Below are positions 10,088 through 20,199 of a stretch of DNA of 64,000 nucleotides, piece by piece. How positions within the stretch are numbered: position 1 is the first letter of the stretch; every line of letters begins with the position of its first letter. A model generated the notes under the pieces. It made no database searches. It was not told the DNA's origin and saw only the letters and a list, made by a program, of their open reading frames with translations. A program made the translations under genes and the position numbers. Source of the stretch: Sphingopyxis sp. TUF1. Its GTDB lineage: Bacteria > Pseudomonadota > Alphaproteobacteria > Sphingomonadales > Sphingomonadaceae. Where the stretch lies: assembly GCF_036687315.1 (NCBI RefSeq), contig NZ_CP144683.1:3232001-3296000 (forward strand), given 5' to 3'.

Positions 10088-10183
10088 GTCATTGCGAGGA
10101 GCGAAGCGACGCGGCAATCCACAGCTATCGGCGGTGCGTATGGTCGATCGCTGGAGGTTGCTTCGCTTCGCTCGCAATGACGA
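10088..10183. repeat. Palindromic repeat, family A (GTCATTGCGAG...CTCGCAATGAC), copy 1
   Basis: Outer arms GTCATTGCGAG and CTCGCAATGAC are perfect inverses; inner GAGCGAAGC and GCTTCGCTTCGC continue the stem around a variable centre. Copies 2 and 3 are at 22221-22313 and 31081-31157. It lies after pgi and before gor. Confidence 0.85.
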
Positions 10184-10292
10184 CTAAGCGGGCGCAACAA
10201 CTGTAAGCGCTAAAATCGATTGGCATCGCGGCCGCGCGTAACCACATAGGCGCGGGCTGCGAATAGCGGCCGGTCCATATCAGGGGTTCTTC

Positions 10293-11639
10293 ATGTCCGA
10301 TTTCGACTTCGATCTCTTTGTCATCGGCGCGGGTTCAGGCGGCGTGCGCGCATCACGCATCGCGGCGTCGCATGGCGCGCGCGTCGCGGTGGCGGAGGAG
10401 CATCGGGTCGGCGGCACTTGCGTGATCCGTGGCTGCGTGCCCAAGAAGCTGCTCGTCTATGGTGCGCATTTCGCCGAGGATCTGAAGGACGCGCGCAAGT
10501 TCGGCTGGAACGTCCCCGACTGCAATTTCGACTGGGACGTGCTGCGCGACAATGTGCTGGCAGAGGTCGATCGGCTCGAAGGGCTGTATGGCCAGACGCT
10601 CGACAATCACAAGGTCACCATGTTCAAAACCCGCGCGACCGTTATCGGCCCGCAAAGGGTCCGCCTCGCCGATGGGCAGGAACTGACCGCGGAGCGCATC
10701 CTGATCGCGACCGGCGGCTGGCCGCACGTTCCCGAATTTCCGGGCAGCGACCTTGCGATCACGTCGAACGAGGTGTTCCATCTTGAAACGCTGCCGAAAC
10801 GCGTGGTAATCGCCGGCGGCGGTTACATCGCCAACGAATTTGCCGGCATCTTCAACGAATTCGGCAGCAAGGTGACGGTCGTCAACCGCGGCGACACGAT
10901 CCTGCGCGGCTATGACGAGCAGATCCGCGACCGCCTGCTGCAAATTTCGATGACCAAGGGCATCGACTTCAAGTTCAACGCGCCGTTCCGTTCGATCGAA
11001 AAGAATGACGACGGGTCGCTGACCGTGCTGCTCGAGAATTGCGAACCGATCGTCGCGGATGCCGTGCTGATGGCGACCGGGCGCGTCCCGAACACCAGGG
11101 GTATCGGCTTGGAGGACGTTGGCGTCGAACTCGATGCCGCAGGCGCGATCAAGGTCGACGAAAGAAACCAGTCGTCGGTGCCGAGCATCTATGCCGTCGG
11201 CGACGTGACCAACCGCATCCAGCTAACCCCGGTTGCAATCCGCGAGGGGCAGGCCTTCGCCGACAGCGTGTTCGGCGGCAAGCCGTCCGTTGTTGATTAT
11301 GCGAATGTCCCTAGCGCGGTCTTCAGCCACCCGCCGATCGGCGCGGTCGGGATGACCGAGGCCGAGGCGCGCAACAAGCTCGGCACGGTTCGCGTGTATA
11401 CCAGCGATTTTCGCGCGATGAAGAATGTCCTCGCGGGCCGCAACGAGCGCGCGCTCTACAAGATGATCGTCAACGCCGCCACCGATCAGGTCGTCGGGCT
11501 GCACATGATCGGCCCCGACGCACCGGAGATTTTGCAGGCGGCGGCCATCGCGGTGAAAGCGGGGCTGACCAAGGCCGATTTCGACGCGACGGTCGCCCTG
11601 CATCCGAGCATGGCCGAAGAGCTGGTGCTGCTGAAGTAG
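10293..11639 (+). CDS. gor: Glutathione-disulfide reductase
   Basis: 448-residue FAD/NADPH flavoprotein that reduces glutathione disulfide. The FAD site is FVIGAGSGGVRASR. The redox disulfide is C43/C48 in GTCVIRGCVPKK, the spacing and sequence of glutathione reductases rather than lipoamide dehydrogenases. A second Rossmann motif GGGYIANEFAG marks the pyridine nucleotide domain, and LHPSMAEE near the C-terminus holds the catalytic His. Single gene with weak ribosome site. Confidence 0.95.
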   Translation: MSDFDFDLFVIGAGSGGVRASRIAASHGARVAVAEEHRVGGTCVIRGCVPKKLLVYGAHFAEDLKDARKFGWNVPDCNFDWDVLRDNVLAEVDRLEGLYGQTLDNHKVTMFKTRATVIGPQRVRLADGQELTAERILIATGGWPHVPEFPGSDLAITSNEVFHLETLPKRVVIAGGGYIANEFAGIFNEFGSKVTVVNRGDTILRGYDEQIRDRLLQISMTKGIDFKFNAPFRSIEKNDDGSLTVLLENCEPIVADAVLMATGRVPNTRGIGLEDVGVELDAAGAIKVDERNQSSVPSIYAVGDVTNRIQLTPVAIREGQAFADSVFGGKPSVVDYANVPSAVFSHPPIGAVGMTEAEARNKLGTVRVYTSDFRAMKNVLAGRNERALYKMIVNAATDQVVGLHMIGPDAPEILQAAAIAVKAGLTKADFDATVALHPSMAEELVLLK

Positions 11640-11678
11640 GGTAGGGTAAGTCCTGATAACTAGGTCGGCTATTCGGCC

Positions 11679-13085
11679 TCACCCGATCCGGTACGGCACC
11701 ACATCCCTGCGATCCGGATCGACCAGAATCGGCCGGTCGCTAGGTGGAAAGGCGCGCTGGTCGCAGTCGTCGCGCGGGCAGATGCGGCACGACAGGCCGA
11801 TCCGCGTGGCAGCCTGCGGCGCGCTGACATCGACCCCGTCGGCATAGACGAAATCCGCCGCATATTGCGTCTCGCACCCCAGTGCGACGGCGTAGCGGCG
11901 TGGAGATCGCGCATAGCTGCCCGACGGTTTGACCAGCCCCTTGGCCATCGACACATAGCGCACTCCGTCGGGCGTCTCGGCGAGCTGGAACAGGATGCGG
12001 TCGGGGATCGCCGCCGCCTCATGCACGATCCACAGCGGGCAGGCGCCGCCGAAGCGCGCGAATTGCAGGCGCGTCGCGCTGTGCCGCTTGGTGATATTGC
12101 CCGCCATATCGACGCGGCAGAAGAACATCGGGATGCCGCGCGCACCGGGACGCTGGAGGGTCGAGAGGCGGTGGCATGCCTGTTCGAAGCTCACCCCATA
12201 TTCCAGCCGCAGCCGGTCGATGTCGTGGCGCACCGCGCGCGCACTGGCGCGGAAGGGGGCGTAGGGCATCAGCACCGAGCCCGCGGCATAATTGGCGAGG
12301 CCGACGTGGAGAAGCTGACGCGCCGCGGCTGTGCGCAGCGGCGAAGCTTCGACCACCGTCGCAATCTCGCGCGCCAAAGCCAGCGCCGCCAGCTGGTGCG
12401 CCAGCTGAAAACGGCGGCTTTCGGCAGGCTGCGACGGGTCGATCACCAAGTGGCGCATCGTCGCGTCGTAATCGCGCAGGCTTTGCGTCTGCGTATAAAC
12501 GATCGAAATGCCGAGCGCGTCGCGCAGCCGCCGCTCGATTGTTTCGATCGCGGGCGAAGGGTCTTTGCCGCGGAGCTGTGCTGCCAGCGCCTCGGCGGCG
12601 CGATCGATGCTGTCCACGTAGTTTCCCGCATCGTGGAACCAGTCGCGTACCTCTTCCCACGGCAGGCGGCTACCCTCGGCGGTACCGCCGGTCAGCGCTT
12701 CGTCGATGATCTGCAGCCTTTGTCCCGCGCGGCGGTAGGCGGCGTGGAGCGCGACGAACTGGTCGGCAAGCTGCGGCTGTTGCAGCGCGGCGCGTTCGAG
12801 CTGTTCGGGGGGCAGCGGCGCGGCGGCGAACAGCGGATCAGCGGCCGCCTCGCGCAGCGCCCCGGCGCGGCGGTCGCCGGCGTCGGCGGCGACTTCTTCC
12901 CATTCGAGCGGGAACAGCTTTTGCAGGCGATCGAGAAGCGCAGGAGTGAGCGGGCGGTCGTCGTGTTCGATCTGGCTGAGGTAGGAGGTGGAAATGGCGA
13001 GTGTTTCGGCGAACTCAGCTTGCTTGATTCCCCGTTCTACCCGCAGCGTCTTGAGGCGATTGCCGGCAAAGATTCGTTGGCGCAT
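11679..13085 (-). CDS. ScfR/PccR-type XRE transcriptional regulator
   Basis: 468 residues. An N-terminal XRE helix-turn-helix ([28 protein letters not shown]) is followed by a long IrrE/DUF955-like middle region, and a DUF2083-type end with [13 protein letters not shown]. This is the short-chain fatty acyl-CoA regulator family, whose Rhodobacter member PccR senses propionyl-CoA status and controls pcc genes. Its divergent position next to pccB supports the same job. TTTGCAAA-type sites lie in the shared intergenic region. I chose the ATG beginning MRQRIFAG; two upstream in-frame ATGs add a non-conserved extension. Confidence 0.88.
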   Translation of the reverse strand: MRQRIFAGNRLKTLRVERGIKQAEFAETLAISTSYLSQIEHDDRPLTPALLDRLQKLFPLEWEEVAADAGDRRAGALREAAADPLFAAAPLPPEQLERAALQQPQLADQFVALHAAYRRAGQRLQIIDEALTGGTAEGSRLPWEEVRDWFHDAGNYVDSIDRAAEALAAQLRGKDPSPAIETIERRLRDALGISIVYTQTQSLRDYDATMRHLVIDPSQPAESRRFQLAHQLAALALAREIATVVEASPLRTAAARQLLHVGLANYAAGSVLMPYAPFRASARAVRHDIDRLRLEYGVSFEQACHRLSTLQRPGARGIPMFFCRVDMAGNITKRHSATRLQFARFGGACPLWIVHEAAAIPDRILFQLAETPDGVRYVSMAKGLVKPSGSYARSPRRYAVALGCETQYAADFVYADGVDVSAPQAATRIGLSCRICPRDDCDQRAFPPSDRPILVDPDRRDVVPYRIG

Positions 13086-13102
13086 TGACGTCATCCCCAA
13101 AT

Positions 13103-13190
13103 CGGTTCGCCCCGAGCTGTCGAAGGGCCGCACTTTCTTTGCACGACGTCAAAGCAAAAAACGGTGCTTCGACAAGCTCAGAACGAACGG
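13103..13190. repeat. Palindromic repeat, family D (GAGCTTGTCGAAGG type), copy 1
   Basis: An imperfect inverted pair: 13103-13127 against 13166-13190, sharing GAGC-TGTCGAAG and CGTTCG. The second copy at 23196-23282 is cleaner. It separates the regulator start from the pccB upstream sites. Confidence 0.75.
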
Positions 13191-13208
13191 AACAAGGCAT
13201 AGTAATAG

Positions 13209-13253
13209 TTTGCAAACATCGACTTTGCAACTTTGCAAATTCACATTTGCGTT
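13209..13253 (+). promoter_or_regulatory. Candidate PccR-type operator cluster upstream of pccB
   Basis: TTTGCAAA occurs at 13209-13216 and 13232-13239, TTTGCAAC at 13224-13231 and a weaker TTTGCGTT at 13246-13253. From memory, Rhodobacter PccR recognises two TTTGCAAA half-sites separated by 4 bases; the spacings here (7 and 0 bases) differ, so the exact pairing is uncertain. The clustering in the gap between an ScfR-family gene and pccB is the main support. Confidence 0.6.
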
Positions 13254-13302
13254 GAGGCACACGCGGGGGCAGACGACGCATTCGACACAATCGGAGAGCA
13301 GC

Positions 13303-14835
13303 ATGTCCGCCAATATCGCCGAAATGGAACGCCGCCGCGCCGCCGCTGCGCTGGGCGGCGGACAGAAGCGGATCGACGCGCAGCACAGCAAGGGCAAGCT
13401 GACCGCGCGCGAGCGGCTCGACGTGCTGCTCGACGAAGGGTCGTTCGAGGAACTCGATACCTATGTCGAGCATGATTGCGTCGATTTCGGGATGCAGGAC
13501 CAGAAGATCCCCGGTGACGGTGTCGTCACGGGATCGGGGACGATCAATGGCCGCCTGGTCTATGTTTTCAGCCAAGATTTTACGGTGTTCGGCGGCTCGC
13601 TGTCGAAACGCCATGCGGAAAAGATCTGCAAGGTGATGGACAAGGCCATGCTCGTCGGCGCGCCGGTGATCGGCCTCAATGACAGCGGCGGCGCGCGCAT
13701 CCAGGAAGGCGTCGCGTCGCTCGGCGGCTACGCCGATGTGTTCCAGAAAAATGTGCTGGCCTCGGGTGTCGTGCCGCAGATCAGCCTGATCATGGGTCCG
13801 TGCGCGGGCGGCGCGGTTTACAGCCCCGCGATGACCGACTTCATCTTCATGGTGAAGGATAGCTCGTATATGTTCGTCACCGGCCCCGATGTTGTCAAAA
13901 CGGTCACGAACGAGGTGGTGACGCAGGAAGAACTCGGCGGCGCGATCACGCACACGACGAAAAGCTCGGTCGCCGATCTGGCGTTCGAGAACGACATCGA
14001 GGCGCTGCTCGCGGCGCGCGATTTCTTTGATTACCTGCCCGAAAACAACCGCGCCGGGGTGCCGGTGCGCCCGACGAGCGATCCGTTCGACCGCGCCGAG
14101 ATGAGCCTCGATACGCTGATCCCGCCGAACGCCAACCAGCCCTATGACATGCACGAACTGATCCGCAAGACGGTCGACGAAGGCGATTTTTTCGAGGTGC
14201 AGCCAGCGCACGCAGGCAACATCATCTGCGGTTTCGGGCGCATCGAGGGGCGGACGATCGGCATCGTCGCCAACCAGCCGATGGTGCTTGCGGGGGTGCT
14301 CGACATCAATTCCTCGAAAAAGGCGGCGCGCTTCGTGCGCTTCTGCGACGCGTTCGAAATCCCGATCATCACCTTCGTCGACGTCCCCGGCTTCCTGCCC
14401 GGCACCGCGCAGGAGTATAATGGCATCATCAAGCATGGCGCGAAGCTGCTCTTCGCTTATGCCGAAGCGACGGTGCCCAAGATCACGGTGATCACGCGCA
14501 AGGCCTATGGCGGCGCTTATGACGTGATGGCGTCGAAGCATCTGCGCGGCGATCTGAACTACGCCTGGCCGACCGCCGAGATCGCGGTGATGGGCGCGAA
14601 GGGCGCGGTCGAGATCATCTTCCGCGCCGACATGGGTGACCCCGAAAAGATTGCGCAGCGCACGAAGGAATATGAGGATCGGTTTGCGAACCCGTTTGTG
14701 GCGGCGTCGCGGGGGTATATCGATGAGGTCATCCACCCGCATAATACGCGTAAGCGGATTGCGCTGGGGCTGCGCAAGCTGCGGAACAAGCAGCTGGAGA
14801 ACCCGTGGAAGAAGCACGATAATATTCCGCTGTGA
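13303..14835 (+). CDS. pccB: Propionyl-CoA carboxylase, beta (carboxyltransferase) subunit
   Basis: 510-residue carboxyltransferase that moves CO2 from carboxybiotin to propionyl-CoA, giving (S)-methylmalonyl-CoA. It has the two crotonase-like halves of this family: [17 protein letters not shown] and the [12 protein letters not shown] oxyanion segment in the first, and [14 protein letters not shown] and [13 protein letters not shown] in the second. Start chosen at [12 protein letters not shown] with GGAGAG upstream; the longer in-frame extension runs through repeat DNA. The partner PccA is at 20200-22206, with the epimerase and mutase between. Probably controlled by the divergent ScfR-type regulator. 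Confidence 0.96.
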   Translation: MSANIAEMERRRAAAALGGGQKRIDAQHSKGKLTARERLDVLLDEGSFEELDTYVEHDCVDFGMQDQKIPGDGVVTGSGTINGRLVYVFSQDFTVFGGSLSKRHAEKICKVMDKAMLVGAPVIGLNDSGGARIQEGVASLGGYADVFQKNVLASGVVPQISLIMGPCAGGAVYSPAMTDFIFMVKDSSYMFVTGPDVVKTVTNEVVTQEELGGAITHTTKSSVADLAFENDIEALLAARDFFDYLPENNRAGVPVRPTSDPFDRAEMSLDTLIPPNANQPYDMHELIRKTVDEGDFFEVQPAHAGNIICGFGRIEGRTIGIVANQPMVLAGVLDINSSKKAARFVRFCDAFEIPIITFVDVPGFLPGTAQEYNGIIKHGAKLLFAYAEATVPKITVITRKAYGGAYDVMASKHLRGDLNYAWPTAEIAVMGAKGAVEIIFRADMGDPEKIAQRTKEYEDRFANPFVAASRGYIDEVIHPHNTRKRIALGLRKLRNKQLENPWKKHDNIPL

Positions 14836-14840
14836 TCTGT

Positions 14841-14913
14841 CGTCATCCCGGACTTGATCCGGGATCCATGGCCACGGCCGTAGCATGGACCCCGGATCAA
14901 GTCCGGGGTGACG
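14841..14913. repeat. Palindromic repeat, family B (CGTCATCCCGGACTTGATCC)
   Basis: Left arm CGTCATCCCGGACTTGATCC and right arm GGATCAAGTCCGGGGTGACG are inverted copies around a short centre containing CCATGGCCACGGCCGTAGCATGG. It fills the pccB-epimerase gap. This is a very common alphaproteobacterial intergenic repeat. Confidence 0.85.
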
Positions 14914-14932
14914 AAGTTGGAGAATGTTTGAA

Positions 14933-15370
14933 ATGAAACTTGGCCGCCTCAACCACATCGGCATTGCGACGCCGTCGATCGCCGACAGCATCGCCTTTTA
15001 TCGCGACGTGATGGGCGCGACGAAGATTCATGAGCCGTTCGACCTGCCAGAGCAGGGTGTGAAGGTGTGCTTTGTCGATACGCCGGGCGCGGACGGGGCG
15101 ATGGATGGTACGCAGATCGAGTTGATCGAGCCTTTGCCGGGCAACGCCTCGATCGCGGGGTTTCTGGAGAAGAACCCGGCGGGGGGGCAGCATCATGTCT
15201 GTTACGAGGTGCCCGACATCCACGCCGCCAAGGCGGCGTTCGAGGCGCTGGGCAAGCGGGTGCTGGGGGAGCCCCGGATCGGGGCGCATGGGACTTTGAT
15301 TTTCTTCCTGCATCCCAAGGATATGGGCGGGGTGCTGACAGAGATTATGGAGACGCCGAAGGGGCATTAA
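14933..15370 (+). CDS. mce: Methylmalonyl-CoA epimerase
   Basis: 145-residue VOC-fold (glyoxalase-like) metalloenzyme that converts (S)- to (R)-methylmalonyl-CoA, the form used by the mutase. LNHIGIAT carries the first metal His, GGQHHVCYEV the second, and a conserved Glu comes near the C-terminus (LTEIME). The ATG at 14933 has GGAGA 9 bases upstream; an in-frame ATG at 14924 is too close to that site. It sits between pccB and the mutase, which fixes the substrate. Confidence 0.95.
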   Translation: MKLGRLNHIGIATPSIADSIAFYRDVMGATKIHEPFDLPEQGVKVCFVDTPGADGAMDGTQIELIEPLPGNASIAGFLEKNPAGGQHHVCYEVPDIHAAKAAFEALGKRVLGEPRIGAHGTLIFFLHPKDMGGVLTEIMETPKGH

Positions 15371-15372
15371 GG

Positions 15373-15551
15373 CCTTCTCCCCTGAGGGAGAAGGATAGGG
15401 AGGCTTGTGAGCGCAGCGAACTAGCCGGACTTGGATGAGGGGTTGCGAGCGAAGCTCGCGCGGTTGCCTTGCAACCGCAACCCCTCACCCAGCTTCAACT
15501 AGGCAGCAAGCTGCCAAGTTTTCGCAACCCTCTCCCTCAAGGGGAGAGGGG
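15373..15551. repeat. Paired inverted complex palindrome (family F), without a gene
   Basis: Two units face each other. Each starts with an outer hairpin (CTTCTCCCCTGAGGGAGAAG on the left, CTCTCCCTCAAGGGGAGAG on the right), then a variable inner part with CTAG, then GGTGAGGGGTTGC or its complement toward the centre. The units flank a small GGTTGCCTTGCAACC hairpin. The same plan is seen around the DUF559 gene at 34440-34903 and at 36330-36445. Confidence 0.75.
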
Positions 15552-15566
15552 ATTAGGAACTGAATT

Positions 15567-17714
15567 ATGACCGACAAACCGACCCTCGACCAATGGGCGG
15601 CCGCCGCCGAGAAGGAAGTGAAGGGCAAAGACCTCACCTGGCACACGCCCGAGGGGATCGCCGTCAAGCCGCTCTACACGGCTGAGGATGTCACCACCGA
15701 TCCCGGCCTGCCCGGTTTCGCGCCGTTCACGCGCGGCGTGCGCGCGTCGATGTATGCGGGGCGGCCGTGGACGATCCGGCAATATGCGGGTTTCTCGACT
15801 GCCGAGGAGTCGAACGCCTTTTACCGCCGCAACCTTGCGGCGGGGCAGAAGGGGCTGTCGGTCGCTTTCGATCTTGCCACCCACCGCGGTTATGACAGCG
15901 ACCATCCGCGCGTCGTCGGCGACGTCGGCAAGGCGGGGGTCGCGATCGACAGCGTCGAGGATATGAAAATCCTGTTCGACGGCATCCCGCTCGACCAGAT
16001 GTCGGTCAGCATGACGATGAACGGCGCGGTTATCCCTATACTGGCCTTCTTCATCGTCGCGGGTGAGGAGCAGGGGGTCGATCGCAAATTGCTCGACGGG
16101 ACGATTCAGAACGACATTCTGAAGGAGTTCATGGTCCGCAATACCTATATCTACCCGCCCGAGCCCTCGATGCGGATCATCAGCGACATCTTCGGCTACA
16201 CGTCACGCGAGATGCCGAAGTTCAACAGCATTTCGATTTCGGGCTATCATATGCAGGAAGCCGGCGCGACGCAGGTGCAGGAGCTGGCCTTCACCATCGC
16301 CGACGGCGCCGAATATGTGCGCTACGGCGTCGCTTCGGGGCTCGACATCGACAAGTTCGCGGGGCGCCTCAGCTTCTTCTTTGCGATCGGCATGAACTTC
16401 TTCATGGAGATCGCGAAGCTGCGCGCCGCGCGCGTGCTGTGGCATCGCGTGATGACCAACCTGGGCGCCAAGGATGAACGCAGCAAGATGCTGCGCACCC
16501 ACTGCCAGACGTCGGGCGTCAGCCTGACCGAGCAAGACCCGTACAACAATGTCATGCGCACGACGATCGAGGCGATGGCGGCGATGCTCGGCGGGACGCA
16601 GAGCCTGCACACCAACGCGCTCGACGAGGCGATCGCGCTGCCGACGGATTTCTCCGCCCGCATCGCGCGCAACACCCAAATCGTCATCCAGGAAGAGACC
16701 GGGATGACCAAGGTCGTCGACCCGCTCGGCGGTTCCTATTATGTCGAGGCGCTGACGCAGGAACTGGTAGACAAGGCGTGGGAGATTATCGAGCGCGTCG
16801 AGAAGGAAGGCGGGATGGCAAAGGCCGTCGCCGCGGGCTGGCCCAAGGCGATGATCGAGGAAGCCGCCGCCGCCCGGCAGGCACGCGTCGATCGCGGCGA
16901 GGATGTCATCGTCGGGGTAAACAAATATCGCCTGAAGGACGAGGATCTGCTCGAGACACTCGAGGTCGACAACACCAAGGTGCGCGAGGCGCAGGTCGCG
17001 CGGATCAATCGCGTGAAGGCGAGCCGCGACGAGGTGGCGTGCCAGGCGGCGTTGACCGCGCTGCGCCGGGGCGCAGCCGCGCCGCAGTCGATCGAGAACA
17101 ACCTGCTCGCGCTGGCGGTCGAGGCGGCGCGCGCGCGCGCGACGCTCGGCGAAATCTCGTCGGCGATGGAGGAAAGTTTTCAGCGTTACGCGACACAGCC
17201 GACCCCGGTGAAGGGCGTCTATGCCGCGCCCTATGAAGGCGATGACCGATGGCAACAGGTGCTCGACGGCGTAAAGGCGGTCGAACGGCGCATGGGACGC
17301 AAACCCAAGCTGCTCGTCGCCAAGATGGGGCAGGACGGGCACGATCGCGGCGCCAACGTGATCGCGTCGGCATTCGGCGACATGGGCTTTGATGTCGTGT
17401 CGGGGCCGCTGTTTCAGACGCCCGAAGAGACGGTGGTGCTGGCTCTCCAAAACGAAGTCGATGTCGTCGGCGCGTCGAGCCTGGCGGCGGGGCACAAGAC
17501 ACTTATCCCCGAACTTATCCACAAGCTCAAGGAAGCGGGACGCGGCGACATAAAGGTGATTGCGGGCGGGGTGATTCCGCCGCAGGATTACCAGTATCTC
17601 CGCGATGCCGGCGTGCAGGGTATCTATGGCCCCGGCAGCAACGTCGTGGAGTGCGCGGCCGACGTGTTGCGCCTGCTCGGGCATAACATGCCCCCCGTGA
17701 TGGAGGAGGTCTGA
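15567..17714 (+). CDS. scpA: Methylmalonyl-CoA mutase (single-chain form)
   Basis: 715-residue adenosylcobalamin enzyme that isomerises (R)-methylmalonyl-CoA to succinyl-CoA. The N-terminal two thirds is the TIM-barrel catalytic domain ([30 protein letters not shown]). The C-terminal domain binds B12; its cobalt-ligand histidine is H592 in GQDGHDRG. Full length and single chain, so probably a homodimer. Completes the propionate route to the TCA cycle. The C-terminal codons contain GGAGG that serves the next gene. Confidence 0.97.
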   Translation: MTDKPTLDQWAAAAEKEVKGKDLTWHTPEGIAVKPLYTAEDVTTDPGLPGFAPFTRGVRASMYAGRPWTIRQYAGFSTAEESNAFYRRNLAAGQKGLSVAFDLATHRGYDSDHPRVVGDVGKAGVAIDSVEDMKILFDGIPLDQMSVSMTMNGAVIPILAFFIVAGEEQGVDRKLLDGTIQNDILKEFMVRNTYIYPPEPSMRIISDIFGYTSREMPKFNSISISGYHMQEAGATQVQELAFTIADGAEYVRYGVASGLDIDKFAGRLSFFFAIGMNFFMEIAKLRAARVLWHRVMTNLGAKDERSKMLRTHCQTSGVSLTEQDPYNNVMRTTIEAMAAMLGGTQSLHTNALDEAIALPTDFSARIARNTQIVIQEETGMTKVVDPLGGSYYVEALTQELVDKAWEIIERVEKEGGMAKAVAAGWPKAMIEEAAAARQARVDRGEDVIVGVNKYRLKDEDLLETLEVDNTKVREAQVARINRVKASRDEVACQAALTALRRGAAAPQSIENNLLALAVEAARARATLGEISSAMEESFQRYATQPTPVKGVYAAPYEGDDRWQQVLDGVKAVERRMGRKPKLLVAKMGQDGHDRGANVIASAFGDMGFDVVSGPLFQTPEETVVLALQNEVDVVGASSLAAGHKTLIPELIHKLKEAGRGDIKVIAGGVIPPQDYQYLRDAGVQGIYGPGSNVVECAADVLRLLGHNMPPVMEEV

Positions 17715-17715
17715 T

Positions 17716-18219
17716 ATGAAGAAGAATTTTCTCTGTGCTTTGGCCCTTATCTGCCCGCTGGCGCTGGCGACGACTCCCGCGCATGCGGCCCTTGAACAAC
17801 CCGCGGGCCTCGGCGCGACTGGACTTCAGGAGGCGGTCGCCGAGTTCGACCAGCTGTGTCTTTCGATCTTTCCAAACCCCAAGCGCTTTGAATATGCCGT
17901 CGCCAACAGCGACTTTGATTATGAGCGCGCCGACGAAGATCGCTGGCGATCGGACCGCACCGTCGTGACCCGCGTCGCGCCTTCGCAGTGCGACTTCGAC
18001 GCGGCTCTCAACGCAGAAGACAGCGACCGCGACAAGATCGCCGACGCCGTTGAAAAAGGCCTTCGCAAGGAGCTGGGCCTGCGGCCCGTACGCGTGGTGT
18101 ACGAAGGCGGAATGCGGTGGGAATGGAAGGTCGATGGCAAGACGCATAGCGTTTCTTACTATTTCGGCCCGACGATCCCGGAGCGCCAGCTCGCCTTGAC
18201 CTATCGCGTTGGTGCCTGA
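17716..18219 (+). CDS. Small secreted protein of unknown function
   Basis: 167 residues starting one base after the mutase stop; its ribosome site GGAGG lies inside the end of the mutase gene, so the two are coupled. A clear signal peptide (MKKNF, hydrophobic core, cleavage near AHA) predicts a periplasmic protein of about 143 residues with two cysteines (CLSIFPN and SQCDFD) that could form a disulfide. I recognise no family. Its place inside a propionyl-CoA operon may be incidental. Confidence 0.7.
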   Translation: MKKNFLCALALICPLALATTPAHAALEQPAGLGATGLQEAVAEFDQLCLSIFPNPKRFEYAVANSDFDYERADEDRWRSDRTVVTRVAPSQCDFDAALNAEDSDRDKIADAVEKGLRKELGLRPVRVVYEGGMRWEWKVDGKTHSVSYYFGPTIPERQLALTYRVGA

Positions 18220-18305
18220 AACGCGCGACCTTCAATGTGCGGGCTGAATGGCAGCCTAGCCGGATAGCCCGCACCTACTTCTCTCTCCGCCTCGAAAGTA
18301 TATCG

Positions 18306-19310
18306 ATGACCCGTAACGACTGGACCCGCGACGAAATCGCCGAACTGTTCGACCTGCCGTTCGACGAACTGATGTGGGAGGCGCAGAGCGTCCACCGCCG
18401 CCATCATGCACGTGGGGAAATCCAGCTGTGCACCTTGCTCAGCATTAAGACCGGCGGCTGCGTCGAGGATTGTGGCTATTGCTCGCAATCGAAGAGCGCC
18501 GACAGCGGATTGAAAGCGACCAAGCTGATGGACGTGCGCGCGGTGCTGCAAGCGGCGGCGCAGGCGAAGGATTCGGGATCGAAACGTTTCTGCATGGGCG
18601 CCGCGTGGCGCAACCCCAAGGATCGCGACATGCCCGCGATCGTCGAAATGGTCGAAGGCGTGCGGGCGATGGGCATGGAAACGTGCATGACGCTGGGGAT
18701 GCTCAGCAAGGAGCAGGCGCAGACGCTGGCGGTTGCGGGGCTCGATTATTACAATCACAACATCGACACTTCGCCCGAAAATTACGGTAACGTCATCACG
18801 ACGCGGACGTTTCAGGAGCGTCTGGACACGCTGGAGGAAGTGCGCGCGGCGGGGATCAACGTCTGCTCGGGCGGGATCGTCGGCATGGGCGAGACGCGCG
18901 CCGACCGCGTCGGCTTCATCCACGCGCTCGCGACCCTGCCCGAACATCCGGGCAGCGTGCCGATCAACGCGCTGGTGCCGGTGAAGGGCACCGTGCTCGG
19001 CGACATGCTGGCCGACACCCCGCTGGCGAAGATCGACGACATCGAGTTTGTCCGCACGATCGCGGTTGCGCGCATCACGATGCCGCTGAGCATGGTACGC
19101 CTGTCGGCAGGCCGCGAGAGCATGTCGGAGGCGACGCAGGCGCTCTGCTTCATGGCGGGCGCGAACAGCATTTTTACGGGCGACAAGTTGCTGACGACGG
19201 CGAACGCGGGAGACAATGCCGACGCGGCTTTGTTCGCGAAGCTCGGGTTGCAGGCGATGGACAGCGAGGAGCCGATGCGGATGTCGGCTGCCAGCGAGAT
19301 CGCCGCATGA
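18306..19310 (+). CDS. bioB: Biotin synthase
   Basis: 334-residue radical-SAM enzyme inserting sulfur into dethiobiotin. The 4Fe-4S cluster binding cysteines are C52, C56 and C59 in [13 protein letters not shown]; the [2Fe-2S] cluster residues and [12 protein letters not shown] segment of BioB follow. Start chosen at [11 protein letters not shown], the family N-terminus; an in-frame ATG 69 bases upstream adds non-conserved residues. No other bio genes are here. Sitting between the mutase and pccA it provides the cofactor of the biotin-dependent carboxylase encoded around it. Confidence 0.95.
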   Translation: MTRNDWTRDEIAELFDLPFDELMWEAQSVHRRHHARGEIQLCTLLSIKTGGCVEDCGYCSQSKSADSGLKATKLMDVRAVLQAAAQAKDSGSKRFCMGAAWRNPKDRDMPAIVEMVEGVRAMGMETCMTLGMLSKEQAQTLAVAGLDYYNHNIDTSPENYGNVITTRTFQERLDTLEEVRAAGINVCSGGIVGMGETRADRVGFIHALATLPEHPGSVPINALVPVKGTVLGDMLADTPLAKIDDIEFVRTIAVARITMPLSMVRLSAGRESMSEATQALCFMAGANSIFTGDKLLTTANAGDNADAALFAKLGLQAMDSEEPMRMSAASEIAA

Positions 19311-20191
19311 CGCGCTCAAACCCGATGGCGGCCGCGGTCCCGATTGCGAAAATCGACCCGACCGGGTTCCGCCGCCTGCGGGCGGTGTTGATCGCCCTTT
19401 CGCTGATATTGCTTTGCGCGGCCCCGCGGCAGGTGCTGGCGCAGCCCGCTGGAAAACCCATCGTCGTCGGGCAGTCGCATATCATCCCGTCGAAAATCAT
19501 GGGTCAGGAGCGGACGATCAATATCTGGCTGCCGCCGGGTTATGGCGACGGCAAGACGCGCTATCCTGTGCTTTATCTGCTCGACGGCGGGATTCAGCAG
19601 GACTTCCATCACATCAGCGGCCTTGCGCAGCTTGGCACCATCATCGGCACGACGCGCGACATGATCGTTGTCGGGGTCGAATCGGTGGACCGGCGCAACG
19701 AACTTGCTTTTCCACCGGTGGCCGACGCGGCGCTGAAAAACGATTATCCGACTGCGGGGCAGTCCGAACGATTTCGGCGCTTTCTGGCCGAAGAATTGAA
19801 ACCGTGGGTGCGGGTGAATTACCGCACGAGCGGTGAGGACGCGATCATCGGCGAATCGCTCGCGGGCCTGTTTGTCGTCGAAACACTGCTTCGACAGCCG
19901 GACTTGTTCGACACCTATATCGCGATCAGCCCGAGCCTGTGGTGGGATAAGAAGGCTTTGGTCACCGCGGCGCCAGCCCTTTTGCCAAAAACGGGCGGGC
20001 GGACGCTCTGGCTGACCGTGGCCAATGAGAAGGGCATGGGCGTCGAACCTTTCGTCGCGCAGTTGAAAGCCCGTGCGCCCGGCGATCTCAAATGGATTTA
20101 TCGCCCGCGCCCCAATGACAGCCACGCGACCATTTATCACGGGGCCGCTTTGGCGGCGATCCGCGAATTGTTCGCCGTTCCAGCGCAATAG
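19307..20191 (+). CDS. Secreted esterase-like alpha/beta hydrolase (esterase D/IroE type)
   Basis: 294 residues, ATGA overlap with bioB. A hydrophobic segment ending at VLAQP suggests a signal peptide, preceded by a long basic n-region. The fold is the putative esterase family (PF00756): [25 protein letters not shown], the nucleophile elbow GESLAG, then SPSLWWDK. The acid and histidine are likely in the C-terminal region (NDSHATIYH). Substrate unknown; relatives hydrolyse esters, siderophores or acyl-thioesters. Confidence 0.8.
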   Translation: MTRSNPMAAAVPIAKIDPTGFRRLRAVLIALSLILLCAAPRQVLAQPAGKPIVVGQSHIIPSKIMGQERTINIWLPPGYGDGKTRYPVLYLLDGGIQQDFHHISGLAQLGTIIGTTRDMIVVGVESVDRRNELAFPPVADAALKNDYPTAGQSERFRRFLAEELKPWVRVNYRTSGEDAIIGESLAGLFVVETLLRQPDLFDTYIAISPSLWWDKKALVTAAPALLPKTGGRTLWLTVANEKGMGVEPFVAQLKARAPGDLKWIYRPRPNDSHATIYHGAALAAIRELFAVPAQ

Positions 20192-20199
20192 GAAATCGC

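Noticed and set aside
12988-13302. Upstream extension of pccB
   Set aside because: It crosses the divergent regulator start, repeat D and the operator-like sites. The conserved protein begins at 13303.
13015-14991. Long minus-strand open frame opposite pccB (658 codons)
   Set aside because: It is the GC-rich third-position shadow of pccB: no ribosome site, Arg/His/Asp-rich composition and no family resemblance, while the plus strand encodes a perfect carboxyltransferase.
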